Of a stretch of 64,000 nucleotides of DNA, positions 45,329 to 52,718 are shown one piece after another. The position numbers and the translations under genes are program-made. A model generated the notes under the pieces. The model made no database searches and was not told the origin of the DNA. It was given only the letters and a program-made list of their open reading frames with translations. Location: the NCBI RefSeq assembly GCF_000702325.1, contig NZ_KL370891.1, positions 62,001-126,000 on the forward strand. The letters are read 5' to 3'. Positions within the stretch are counted from its first letter, which is position 1; the number at the start of each line of letters is the position of its first letter. Origin of the DNA: Thiomicrorhabdus sp. Milos-T2 (GTDB lineage Bacteria > Pseudomonadota > Gammaproteobacteria > Thiomicrospirales > Thiomicrospiraceae).

Positions 45329-45469
45329 ATGAATGATTTAAATAGTGATTTCGTACTTTGGATTTCAATTGGCGCGCTTGTTTTAACTATTGCTGCACTA
45401 GTTGGTTTTGCGTGGAAAGCAACTCGAGGCATTGAAGGGCTAGAATCTGACGAGAATAAAGATAGTTAA
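45329..45469 (+). CDS. Small single-helix membrane protein, 46 residues, in the cco locus
   Basis: Starts with ATG after TTTTGGAG seven bases upstream. The protein has a membrane helix at about residues 9-29 (LWISIGALVLTIAALVGFAW) followed by a charged tail (KATRGIEGLESDENKDS). I do not recognise the family. It lies between ccoP and ccoG, framed by terminators on both sides, so it is probably its own transcript. Small extra subunits such as CcoM are known in cbb3 oxidases, and by position this could be one; that is inference. Confidence 0.72.
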   Translation: MNDLNSDFVLWISIGALVLTIAALVGFAWKATRGIEGLESDENKDS

Positions 45470-45478
45470 ATTTTGCTG

Positions 45479-45519
45479 TAAACAAAAATAGGTCCTTAAT
45501 TAGGGCCTATTTTTGTTTA
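45479..45519. terminator. Bidirectional terminator-like inverted repeat
   Basis: A long near-perfect inverted repeat (arms TAAACAAAAATAGG and CCTATTTTTGTTTA, one G-U pair further in) with an internal 7-nt loop TTAATTA and T-rich ends. It follows the 46-residue ORF. Confidence 0.85.
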
Positions 45520-45608
45520 TGGAAATAGATAAAAATTTTTACTTATATTACCCTTATTAATTTTAATAGAATAGCTACACACTTTCGACGGGACGCAAGG
45601 ATAGCAAA

Positions 45609-47075
45609 ATGTCAGATAAAAAAGATTTGTATAGAGATAACGGTCAAACAGGCTCCGTTCTTGATGAGATGGCCTTAGACAATAAAAATCTACAAAATAT
45701 TGGGGTTGAGATTCTGCCGGTTCATACTGGGGGTAAAGTTCATGCCAAACGTATGCCAGGAAAGTTTCGCTCATTTAAATGGATTACAGCTTCTTTTTGG
45801 ATTGCTTTATTTGTATTCCCATATTTACGCTGGGACGGGCATCAGGCTCTTTTATTTGATCTAGGCAATCGTCAATTTCATATCTTTGGGTTAACTATAT
45901 TGCCGCAAGATATTTGGATGCTAGCAATGGTGTTGCTATTCTTTGCACTTCTATTAGCGGCGTCAACGGCTGTTGCAGGTAGGCTCTGGTGCGGTTACTT
46001 TTGCTTTCATACCGTGTGGACTGATGTTTTTACCTGGATTGAAGAGAAGTTTGAAGGGCAGCCTAATAAGCGTACTAAGTTAGATAGTTCTAAGATGAGC
46101 TTAGAAAAACTAAAAATAAAGTTACCTAAATTTGCGCTTTGGGCTTTTATTGCCTTTATGACATCGTTTAGTTTTGTAGCCTATTTTACAGATGCCTTTG
46201 ATTTATGGGCTAGATTATTTAGCCTGGAATGGAGTTCAACCGAAACCACAGTTATTCTTGTATTAGCCGCGGCTACCTTCTTTTTTGCGGGTATTTTACG
46301 TGAGCAAACATGTATTGGTTTTTGCCCTTACGCACGTATTCAGGGCGCGATGATTGATACACAAACGGTTGTACCAACCTATGATGTAGATCGTGGTGAG
46401 CCTAGAGGAAGAATGAAACGCGTTAAACCAGGTGAGGAAGCGCCTGATTTAGGTGATTGTATTGACTGTAATTTGTGTGTGGCAGTATGTCCAACAGGTG
46501 TTGATATTCGTCATGGACAGCAGTTTGGTTGTATTACCTGTGGTCTTTGTATTGACGCTTGTGATTCGGTAATGGATAAGATTAAGAAGCCAAGAGGCTT
46601 AATTCGCTATGCCTCACTGGCTGAATTTGCGGGTCAGAAACTGCCTCCATTATTTAAGCGTCCACGTGTCATTGTGTATACAGCAATTATGAGTTTTGCA
46701 GCAATTGTGATGGTTTACGGCTTATTAACCATGTCACCTATTGACCTTAAAGCGCTGCATGAACGTTCTCCATTGTTTGTACAAATGAGTGATGGAAGTA
46801 TTCAGAATAAGTGGACAATCAAGGTAGTAAATAAATCTAATGAAGTGATGTTGGCCAAAATATCAGTAGAGGGGCCAGAAGGGTTAACCTTTATTGCAGA
46901 CAAGGAAATTACTGTTCCGCCAGGTAATGTTGGAGCAACGACTTTACTTGTTAAGATACCAAAGAAAAACTTAGTAGAGACAAATACTCCTATTACTATT
47001 TTGGTAAATGATGTTAATAATCCGACTATCAAAGCAACCTATACAACGAGCTTTATTAGTCCCAAAAAACGTTAA
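45609..47075 (+). CDS. ccoG: cbb3 oxidase assembly ferredoxin CcoG
   Basis: A 488-residue membrane iron-sulfur protein (FixG/RdxA family) implicated in copper reduction for cbb3 assembly. It has several membrane helices (about 55-75, 95-120, 175-195, 205-230, 350-375) and Cys-rich motifs: CIGFCPYARIQ, CIDCNLCVAVCPTG and CITCGLCIDACDS. The C-terminal part is an Ig-like domain (VEGPEGLTFIADKEITVPP). Its ATG follows AAGGATAGC. Confidence 0.95.
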   Translation: MSDKKDLYRDNGQTGSVLDEMALDNKNLQNIGVEILPVHTGGKVHAKRMPGKFRSFKWITASFWIALFVFPYLRWDGHQALLFDLGNRQFHIFGLTILPQDIWMLAMVLLFFALLLAASTAVAGRLWCGYFCFHTVWTDVFTWIEEKFEGQPNKRTKLDSSKMSLEKLKIKLPKFALWAFIAFMTSFSFVAYFTDAFDLWARLFSLEWSSTETTVILVLAAATFFFAGILREQTCIGFCPYARIQGAMIDTQTVVPTYDVDRGEPRGRMKRVKPGEEAPDLGDCIDCNLCVAVCPTGVDIRHGQQFGCITCGLCIDACDSVMDKIKKPRGLIRYASLAEFAGQKLPPLFKRPRVIVYTAIMSFAAIVMVYGLLTMSPIDLKALHERSPLFVQMSDGSIQNKWTIKVVNKSNEVMLAKISVEGPEGLTFIADKEITVPPGNVGATTLLVKIPKKNLVETNTPITILVNDVNNPTIKATYTTSFISPKKR

Positions 47076-47125
47076 TCAGTTATTCATACTGTAAGTTAAT
47101 TTAACGTTTGGATTACCGCTATAAT

Positions 47126-47161
47126 AGCCCTATTTGGATAAGTTCCAAATAGGGCTTTTTT
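47126..47161 (+). terminator. Intrinsic terminator between ccoG and ccoH
   Basis: A perfect 13-bp stem (AGCCCTATTTGGA and its complement), a TAAGT loop and six T. It is 50 bp after ccoG and only 20 bp before ccoH, so it may act as an attenuator or end the ccoG transcript. Confidence 0.85.
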
Positions 47162-47181
47162 GTTATTTTAGGAGAAATTTA

Positions 47182-47703
47182 ATGAGTAATGCTAAGCAAG
47201 ATACTCGTGATTGGAGCGTCGCTTGGAAAAACCCATTTGTTATTGCTTGGGTGGTAATTCTTGTCATCGTTTTGAGTGTTAACTTTTTTATGGTTAGTAT
47301 GGCGATTGTGACAAACCCAGGTTTAGTCGTTGATGATTACTATGAGCAAGGTAAACATATGGATGAAATCCTTGCGGAACAGAAACGTATGGAAAAAATT
47401 GGCTGGCAGCTTAATGTAAATTTACCAATATTGACAGAATCTAAAGCGGATGAAGTTAAGTTATCAGTTGTCGATAAAGAAGGAAATCCTATCGATGTAG
47501 AGAAAGCCATTCTCTATTATTATCGCCCTTCTGATAGAAACTTAGATGGCCAGATTACAATGAAAAAAATGGATGGTATGGGTCAATATGAGCAAACCAT
47601 TACGTTACCTCTCAAAGGTAAATGGGATTTAATTATGGAAGTCACTAAGGGTGATATTCGTATCAATGTTGGACGCTCAATAATGGTTCAAGATCCAGAG
47701 TAA
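47182..47703 (+). CDS. ccoH: cbb3 oxidase assembly protein CcoH (FixH)
   Basis: A 173-residue membrane-anchored protein: helix at about residues 18-42 ([21 protein letters not shown]), then the FixH domain with [14 protein letters not shown] and [10 protein letters not shown]. It is needed for cbb3 assembly. The ATG at 47182 is chosen because TTAGGAG lies eight bases upstream; the in-frame ATG at 47134 lies inside the terminator hairpin. It abuts ccoI (1-bp gap). Confidence 0.93.
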   Translation: MSNAKQDTRDWSVAWKNPFVIAWVVILVIVLSVNFFMVSMAIVTNPGLVVDDYYEQGKHMDEILAEQKRMEKIGWQLNVNLPILTESKADEVKLSVVDKEGNPIDVEKAILYYYRPSDRNLDGQITMKKMDGMGQYEQTITLPLKGKWDLIMEVTKGDIRINVGRSIMVQDPE

Positions 47704-47704
47704 T

Positions 47705-50161
47705 ATGGCTGATAATTGTTTTCATTGCGGACAGGCAATACCGCAACAAGATTTAGTTTTAAAGCCTATACAGGGAGAGACTCAACACTTTTGCTGTAAT
47801 GGTTGTGCTTCAGTATGTGAAGTTATTCATGAAGCGGGGATGGAAAGTTTTTATCAAAGAACGCCTGCTGGCGAATTACTTTCACCGCCACCACCGCCCA
47901 ATAAAAATATAGACTTTTATGATTATGATGAAGTTCAGTCTCAATTCGTAGAAAACCTTTCTGATCGTCGCGAAATAACGCTAATGTCTGAGGCAATTCA
48001 TTGTGCCGCTTGTGTATGGCTTATAGAACATACCTTAGCTAAACTTGATGGAGTATTACTGGCACGCGTTAACTTTACCAATAAGCAGATTAAAATTCGA
48101 TGGGATAACAGTAAAATTAAACTGTCTCAGATTATTAAAGAATTAAACGCTATTGGTTATGATGCTACCCCTTATGATCCTTCTGCCAGTGAGGCGGCTT
48201 ATAAAAAGGCGAATCGAGATTTATTATATCGCTTAGGTTTTGCTGGCTTTGCAATGATGAATGTGATGTGGTTCTCTGTTGCGCTTTATACCGGTGCGGC
48301 TGACGATTCTGAATATAGAAACTACTTTCATTGGTTAGAGTTTATTATTGCAACGGTAGCTTTAGGCTATTCCGGACAGCCTTTCTTAAAAGGAGCTTGG
48401 ACTGCAATAAAATCTAAAACGGTGGGTATGGATGTATCGATAAGTTTGGGTATGTTGACCACCTATTTTTATTCATTGTGGGTTACGCTTGTGCCTTCCC
48501 ATTCAGGTGATGTCTATTTTGATACTTTAATAGATTTTATGTTTTTACTTCTCATAGGTCGTTATTTAGAAGCCATTTCAAAAAATAAAGCCATAGATTC
48601 CTCTCGTAGATTAATGGATTTACAGCCAAAAGTCGCTCGCAAAAACTTAGAGGGTGTTGAATCGGTTGTACCTGTTAGAACCTTATTAAAAGGCGATACG
48701 ATTGTGGTAAAGCCCGGCGAACAAATTCCTGTTGATGGAAAAATTATTCTGGGTGAAAGTACGGTAAATGAATCTATGCTCAGTGGTGAATCTAAAGAGA
48801 TTCATAAACATGTAAACGATTCAGTCATTGCCGGTACTTTGAATGTAGATGGACATTTAACTATTGAGGTTCGAAGTATCTTACAAGATACCCAGTTAGG
48901 TAAGATTGTACATATGGTAGAGGAGGCTCAAGGTTCTAAAGCCCCAATTCAATGCACAGCAGATAAGATTATGCCTTGGTTTGTTTCTACAACCATAACA
49001 CTTGCCTTAGCTAGTTTTGTATATTGGTTCTTTAATGAAAGCATAGAATTTGCCGTTATGACAGCAACAGCGGTGTTAATTATTACCTGTCCTTGCGCAT
49101 TTGGTTTAGCTACGCCTATGGCAATTGCGGTTGCATCTGGGGTCTCGGCACGAAATGGTATCTTAGTTAAAAACGGTACAGTATTGGAAATTTTACATTC
49201 TATTGATCATTTTGTTTTTGATAAAACGGGAACTTTAACTAAAGGCAAAATGAAAGTGGTTGAAGAGGGTTATTTAGATGCAAATCAGCGAACACAGATT
49301 TTAAGGGACGTTGCTTCTATTGAAACAATGTCTGAGCATAGCCTAGCTAACGCGATTGTAGATTCTGTTAAACAAGAATTTGATTATGGTGTAAATAGCT
49401 GGAGTAAAGTGACTAACTTTAACATCTCTTCAGGTAAAGGGGTTGAAGGCGTTATTGATGAAGCTCTATACCAAATAGGGACAGCGGGTTGGTTAGTTGA
49501 ATTAGGAATCACTATTCCACAAACCTTAAAGGATAAAGCAGACCAACAAGCAATATTGGCTCAAACGGCTGTATGGATTGCAAAAAATGGAAGTGTCTTA
49601 GGTGTTTTATTTTTAGAAGATGAAATACGACCAGAAGCGGTTGAGCTAATATCCAGACTAAAAGCCAAAGGCAAGAAGGTCACTTTGTTAAGCGGTGATT
49701 TAAATGTCGTTGCTAATCGAGTGGCGGAACAGATTGGCGGCATGGAAGTGATTGCCGAGGTGCTTCCTGAAGATAAAAACCAAGTCATAAGAGATATACA
49801 GGCCAAAGGGGTTAAGGTTGCCATGGTTGGTGATGGTGTGAATGATGCCCCTGCATTAGTTAGAGCAAATGTAGGAATCGCCTTAGGTTCAGGAACCGAT
49901 GTCTCTATGGACAGTGCTGATATTGTATTAATGAATAATGAATTATTAGCGGTTGATACGGCTATTGAACTATCCGCCAAAACGTTAAGAACAATAAAGC
50001 AAAATATTGCGAGCTCAGTGACTTATAACTTAATAATGGTACCACTTGCTATGTCTGGCGTATTAACGCCACTAATCGCAGCGATAACCATGCCGTTAAG
50101 CAGCTTGATAGTTATTGGTAATGCTGCACGTATTCGTAGTTTTTTTAATAAACGTCATTAA
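47705..50161 (+). CDS. ccoI: Copper-exporting P-type ATPase CcoI
   Basis: A P1B-type ATPase that loads copper into the cbb3 oxidase. It has an N-terminal CFHCGQ/FCCNGCASVC cluster, a heavy-metal domain with HCAACVWLIE, the membrane CPC motif (TCPCAFGLATPMA), the phosphorylation site DKTGTLTKG and GDGVNDAPALV. At 818 residues it matches CcoI/FixI. Its stop codon is immediately followed by a short MITE remnant. Confidence 0.95.
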   Translation: MADNCFHCGQAIPQQDLVLKPIQGETQHFCCNGCASVCEVIHEAGMESFYQRTPAGELLSPPPPPNKNIDFYDYDEVQSQFVENLSDRREITLMSEAIHCAACVWLIEHTLAKLDGVLLARVNFTNKQIKIRWDNSKIKLSQIIKELNAIGYDATPYDPSASEAAYKKANRDLLYRLGFAGFAMMNVMWFSVALYTGAADDSEYRNYFHWLEFIIATVALGYSGQPFLKGAWTAIKSKTVGMDVSISLGMLTTYFYSLWVTLVPSHSGDVYFDTLIDFMFLLLIGRYLEAISKNKAIDSSRRLMDLQPKVARKNLEGVESVVPVRTLLKGDTIVVKPGEQIPVDGKIILGESTVNESMLSGESKEIHKHVNDSVIAGTLNVDGHLTIEVRSILQDTQLGKIVHMVEEAQGSKAPIQCTADKIMPWFVSTTITLALASFVYWFFNESIEFAVMTATAVLIITCPCAFGLATPMAIAVASGVSARNGILVKNGTVLEILHSIDHFVFDKTGTLTKGKMKVVEEGYLDANQRTQILRDVASIETMSEHSLANAIVDSVKQEFDYGVNSWSKVTNFNISSGKGVEGVIDEALYQIGTAGWLVELGITIPQTLKDKADQQAILAQTAVWIAKNGSVLGVLFLEDEIRPEAVELISRLKAKGKKVTLLSGDLNVVANRVAEQIGGMEVIAEVLPEDKNQVIRDIQAKGVKVAMVGDGVNDAPALVRANVGIALGSGTDVSMDSADIVLMNNELLAVDTAIELSAKTLRTIKQNIASSVTYNLIMVPLAMSGVLTPLIAAITMPLSSLIVIGNAARIRSFFNKRH

Positions 50162-50197
50162 GAGACCTTTGCAGCCCATCTCACTAGCAAAGATCTC
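50162..50197. mobile_element. Short MITE-like remnant after ccoI
   Basis: GAGACCTTTGCA and AGCAAAGATCTC ends 36 bp in total, directly after the ccoI TAA. The target duplication is not preserved. Confidence 0.6.
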
Positions 50198-50233
50198 GAT
50201 TTGTTGACAGTATTATGTAATAGGAATAAATAG

Positions 50234-50470
50234 ATGGATGTAATTTACGGATTAATTCCAATGATGTTGTTTTTTGGGTTTTTAGTCGTAGTCGTTTTTA
50301 TTTGGATGGCTAAGAATGGGCATTTTGATGATATGGATGGTCAAGCCAATAGAATTTTTATGGATGATGAATATCCAGAAGAGATTAAGCCAGAGAAAAA
50401 ATTAAATTCTGAACAAGAAGATAATCAAAAGAGACAAGAAGAAGACTTAGACAAATCTTCGTCTAAGTAG
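50234..50470 (+). CDS. ccoS: cbb3 oxidase maturation protein CcoS
   Basis: A 78-residue protein with one N-terminal helix (LIPMMLFFGFLVVVVFIWM) and the CcoS motif KNGHFDDMDGQANRIFMDD, followed by a charged tail longer than usual. It is needed for haem and copper insertion. It is the last gene of the cco locus. Confidence 0.93.
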   Translation: MDVIYGLIPMMLFFGFLVVVVFIWMAKNGHFDDMDGQANRIFMDDEYPEEIKPEKKLNSEQEDNQKRQEEDLDKSSSK

Positions 50471-50479
50471 TTTTAAATA

Positions 50480-50501
50480 ACCTACCAGGTCTGGTAGGTT
50501 A
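50480..50501. repeat. Inverted repeat with one-mismatch copy of the 12-bp palindrome
   Basis: AACCTACCAG and CTGGTAGGTT are separated by GT. The core ACCAGGTCTGGT (50484-50495) differs from the common palindrome at one base. It lies between the convergent ccoS and the minus-strand unknown gene and may serve both as terminator hairpin, though without a T-run. Confidence 0.7.
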
Positions 50502-50539
50502 TCTAATCAAATAGAACTGAATTAAATACTAACTTTAAT

Positions 50540-51208
50540 TTAAAAAGTTGTTTTGTCCGTGGTGTATTGCAAGGCTTCTGGGCCTTCCTCATCAAGAATA
50601 AGTTCTAATCCTAGTTTATTAAAAAACAAATGTGGTAATCCATCAGATTGAACTTCTTTGTCATCCGGTTTACCAAAACGTTTATCAATGGCTCGAGCAG
50701 TTAAATTGTTTCTAGGCACTAATGTGATGCTTGAAATAGGTGTATTAAAAAACTTGGCTATCTCAGAAGTGTAAAGTTCAACTTCACGCTCACCAGATGT
50801 TGTTAAGGAGGTTTTTTTACCGTTAGTATAGGCTTGATCAAGCTGTTCATCAGAAACGTCTAATTTAAGCGTTAAACCGGCTTTAATTGAACCAATATAC
50901 ATCACAGGAAAATAAGCTTCTAAGGACTTATTAGATTCATCTTTATTAGAAAACAGTTTGACTTCTACGTCTTTGCCATAAAGTTTCATGGCATCATTTA
51001 GCGTCGATTCATGCACGGTTAAACCTAAGGCATGTAATTTACCTTGGTTATCAAAAGCCGCATTCCAGGGTAGATGCGATGGATCGATTGCCTCTCTTTC
51101 AGGTTGAATCAAAAGTAATAAACTAAAACCAATGATGCTGGAGAAAAATAAAATCCAAAAAACAGGAAGTTGAGTTTTTTTCTTTTTAGCGGTGTTTGAA
51201 CTGCTCAT
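50540..51208 (-). CDS. Membrane-anchored protein of unknown function
   Basis: A 222-residue protein with a Lys-rich N-terminus, one membrane helix (about residues 16-34, FWILFFSSIIGFSLLLLI) and a soluble, probably periplasmic domain (for example HALGLTVHESTLNDAMKLYG). I do not recognise the family. The motif LTVHESTLNDAMKLYG recalls small lipoproteins that compute parameters from a shared domain, but this is weak. Its ATG overlaps the TAA of the upstream membrane-protein gene by one base, so the two are coupled. Confidence 0.7.
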   Translation of the reverse strand: MSSSNTAKKKKTQLPVFWILFFSSIIGFSLLLLIQPEREAIDPSHLPWNAAFDNQGKLHALGLTVHESTLNDAMKLYGKDVEVKLFSNKDESNKSLEAYFPVMYIGSIKAGLTLKLDVSDEQLDQAYTNGKKTSLTTSGEREVELYTSEIAKFFNTPISSITLVPRNNLTARAIDKRFGKPDDKEVQSDGLPHLFFNKLGLELILDEEGPEALQYTTDKTTF

Positions 51209-51807
51209 TAATTATTTTCTTCTGTTTTATTAGCGGTGTTTTGGATAGACTCATCAGCACCTTTTCCAAGCTCTTCATTGGCCGTTTCACCACGAGGTAA
51301 AAACTTTTCAAGAGCCGGGTTAGATATACCGTTACCCGCATCATAAACAGAGATACCCGTTTGCATAAAAGTAATTAACACCGCCACAAAGATAACCACT
51401 GCAGCAAAACGTAATGTAATCAATTCACCTAAGTTAGTTTGATTTCCGTCAGTCGAAAAATCATTCATGCTCAATCCACCAGGAAACAGCATGTCAACTA
51501 ACAGATATAGCAAGACCATTGCAATAGCAATAGCGTAACTGATAAGCAAGATACGACCGCGTCGCCATGCCATTGTCCAATGAGAAGCAACGAACCATGT
51601 GTCTTTTTTAGCTTCTTTTCTACTGGTGATGTAAAGATAGCCAATAACTAAACTAGATAAGAGTGGAATAAGCAGTAATTCAAATGAGCTTCCAATTTCT
51701 AAAACAATCATCGACATAAATAAATGTGTGATGATAATGTTGATATTGAATATATGGTGAGGCGTTTTTGCACGACGTTTTTCATCTTCGGTAACACGAT
51801 AATGCAT
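51208..51807 (-). CDS. Polytopic membrane protein of unknown function
   Basis: A 199-residue protein with four likely membrane helices (about residues 23-42, 44-60, 85-108 and 130-152) and a charged C-terminal tail. It is not a family I can name. It is the first gene of a two-gene unit with the protein above and converges on the cco locus. An oxidase-related role is possible by position only. Confidence 0.68.
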   Translation of the reverse strand: MHYRVTEDEKRRAKTPHHIFNINIIITHLFMSMIVLEIGSSFELLLIPLLSSLVIGYLYITSRKEAKKDTWFVASHWTMAWRRGRILLISYAIAIAMVLLYLLVDMLFPGGLSMNDFSTDGNQTNLGELITLRFAAVVIFVAVLITFMQTGISVYDAGNGISNPALEKFLPRGETANEELGKGADESIQNTANKTEENN

Positions 51808-51838
51808 TTGGGTTTTCCTTTTGTGGATGCAGATTAAT

Positions 51839-52132
51839 GCGGCCTTTGCAACAGTCGATGAATGTGAGACCTTTGCACGAGAGCATGCGCGAGTAAAAAT
51901 GGTTAAAATTCACCCGATTCTTGTTGTACCCCAAGGGCACTTCCGTTGGGCGACAACTTGCGAATAGCTAGCTATTCCCTGCGTTTTCCGCCGAAATCAG
52001 GCAAATTTTCCCTCATTTTTCTTTCGCACCTATCTCGTGCAAAGGTCTCAATTTATAAAAAAGGCTGAAATTCTTTAGGTCAGTCTAAAGAATACTTTCA
52101 CTTTTTTACACCTTGGCTTTTGTAAAGGTCTC
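51839..52132. mobile_element. Older MITE-like copy interrupted by a younger one
   Basis: Outer ends GCGGCCTTTGCA (51839-51850) and TGTAAAGGTCTC (52121-52132) resemble the family termini. Between them lies an intact 184-bp copy. Flanks TTAAT and, one base later, TTAAT fit a target duplication. The nesting is an interpretation. Confidence 0.55.
51866..52049. mobile_element. MITE-like fold-back element, 184-bp copy (inverse orientation)
   Basis: An intact copy from GAGACCTTTGCAC to GTGCAAAGGTCTC, with the core GAATAGCTAGCTATTC. The interior is in the opposite orientation to the copy at 10.8 kb. The flanks are AATGT and AATTT (four of five match). Confidence 0.87.
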
Positions 52133-52177
52133 ATTAATACTCAATAGAATCGATTGAGTATATTAAAAGATAATATT

Positions 52178-52516
52178 CTAAAATGTATTGATATAGTCTT
52201 TAAGTGCTTGCGCTACGGCTATGTTTTCTGTTTGAATTTTGATTAATAGAGCACTCATATTGTCAGTGTGGTTATTTTTTGCGTTTTGTTCTAACTCGGC
52301 ACTTAGCATGGATAAATTATTGGCACCCACATTAGCAGAACTTCCTTTTAATGAGTGAGCTTGGGATTGAACCGTAGCAAGGGTTTTACTCGCAACCGCA
52401 TCTTCAAGTTTTAATAACGTTTCAGGCGTTGACTCGAGGTAGATATTCAGTACTTCCTTAAGCTCGTCACCAATAATGTCTTTAAGCATATCCAGATTGC
52501 TAATATCAACGTGCAT
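52178..52516 (-). CDS. Hpt (histidine phosphotransfer) domain protein
   Basis: A 112-residue stand-alone Hpt protein with the phospho-acceptor His in AHSLKGSSANVGANNL. It relays phosphate between a hybrid kinase and a response regulator. No kinase is adjacent; the next gene on the strand is a receiver-GGDEF-EAL protein, a plausible phosphate acceptor. The 202-bp gap between them holds a degraded MITE. Confidence 0.88.
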   Translation of the reverse strand: MHVDISNLDMLKDIIGDELKEVLNIYLESTPETLLKLEDAVASKTLATVQSQAHSLKGSSANVGANNLSMLSAELEQNAKNNHTDNMSALLIKIQTENIAVAQALKDYINTF

Positions 52517-52557
52517 GATGTTTAATTTCCTTTTGAATCATTAAGAATTCGGGTTAA

Positions 52558-52717
52558 GAGATTCTTGCAAGAACCGATGACTGTATAAAAAGGCTATAAC
52601 TCTCTATCTTAAAAACTAAAAAACCAGCCAATAGCTGGCTATTATGCAGATTTTTTAGACCAAATATAAAGCATTCTTTTAATTTTTTCTTACATCCCCA
52701 GCTCGAGCAAAGGTCTC
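52558..52717. mobile_element. Degraded MITE-like copy
   Basis: GAGATTCTTGCAAG and GAGCAAAGGTCTC ends with flanks GTTAA and GTTAT. The core CCAATAGCTGGCTATT is a diverged form of the palindrome. The right flank contains the stop codon of the neighbouring signalling gene. Confidence 0.65.
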
Positions 52718-52718
52718 G

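Noticed and set aside
49561-49980. Minus-strand ORF of 139 codons opposite ccoI
   Set aside because: Antisense shadow of the ATPase phosphorylation and hinge domains.
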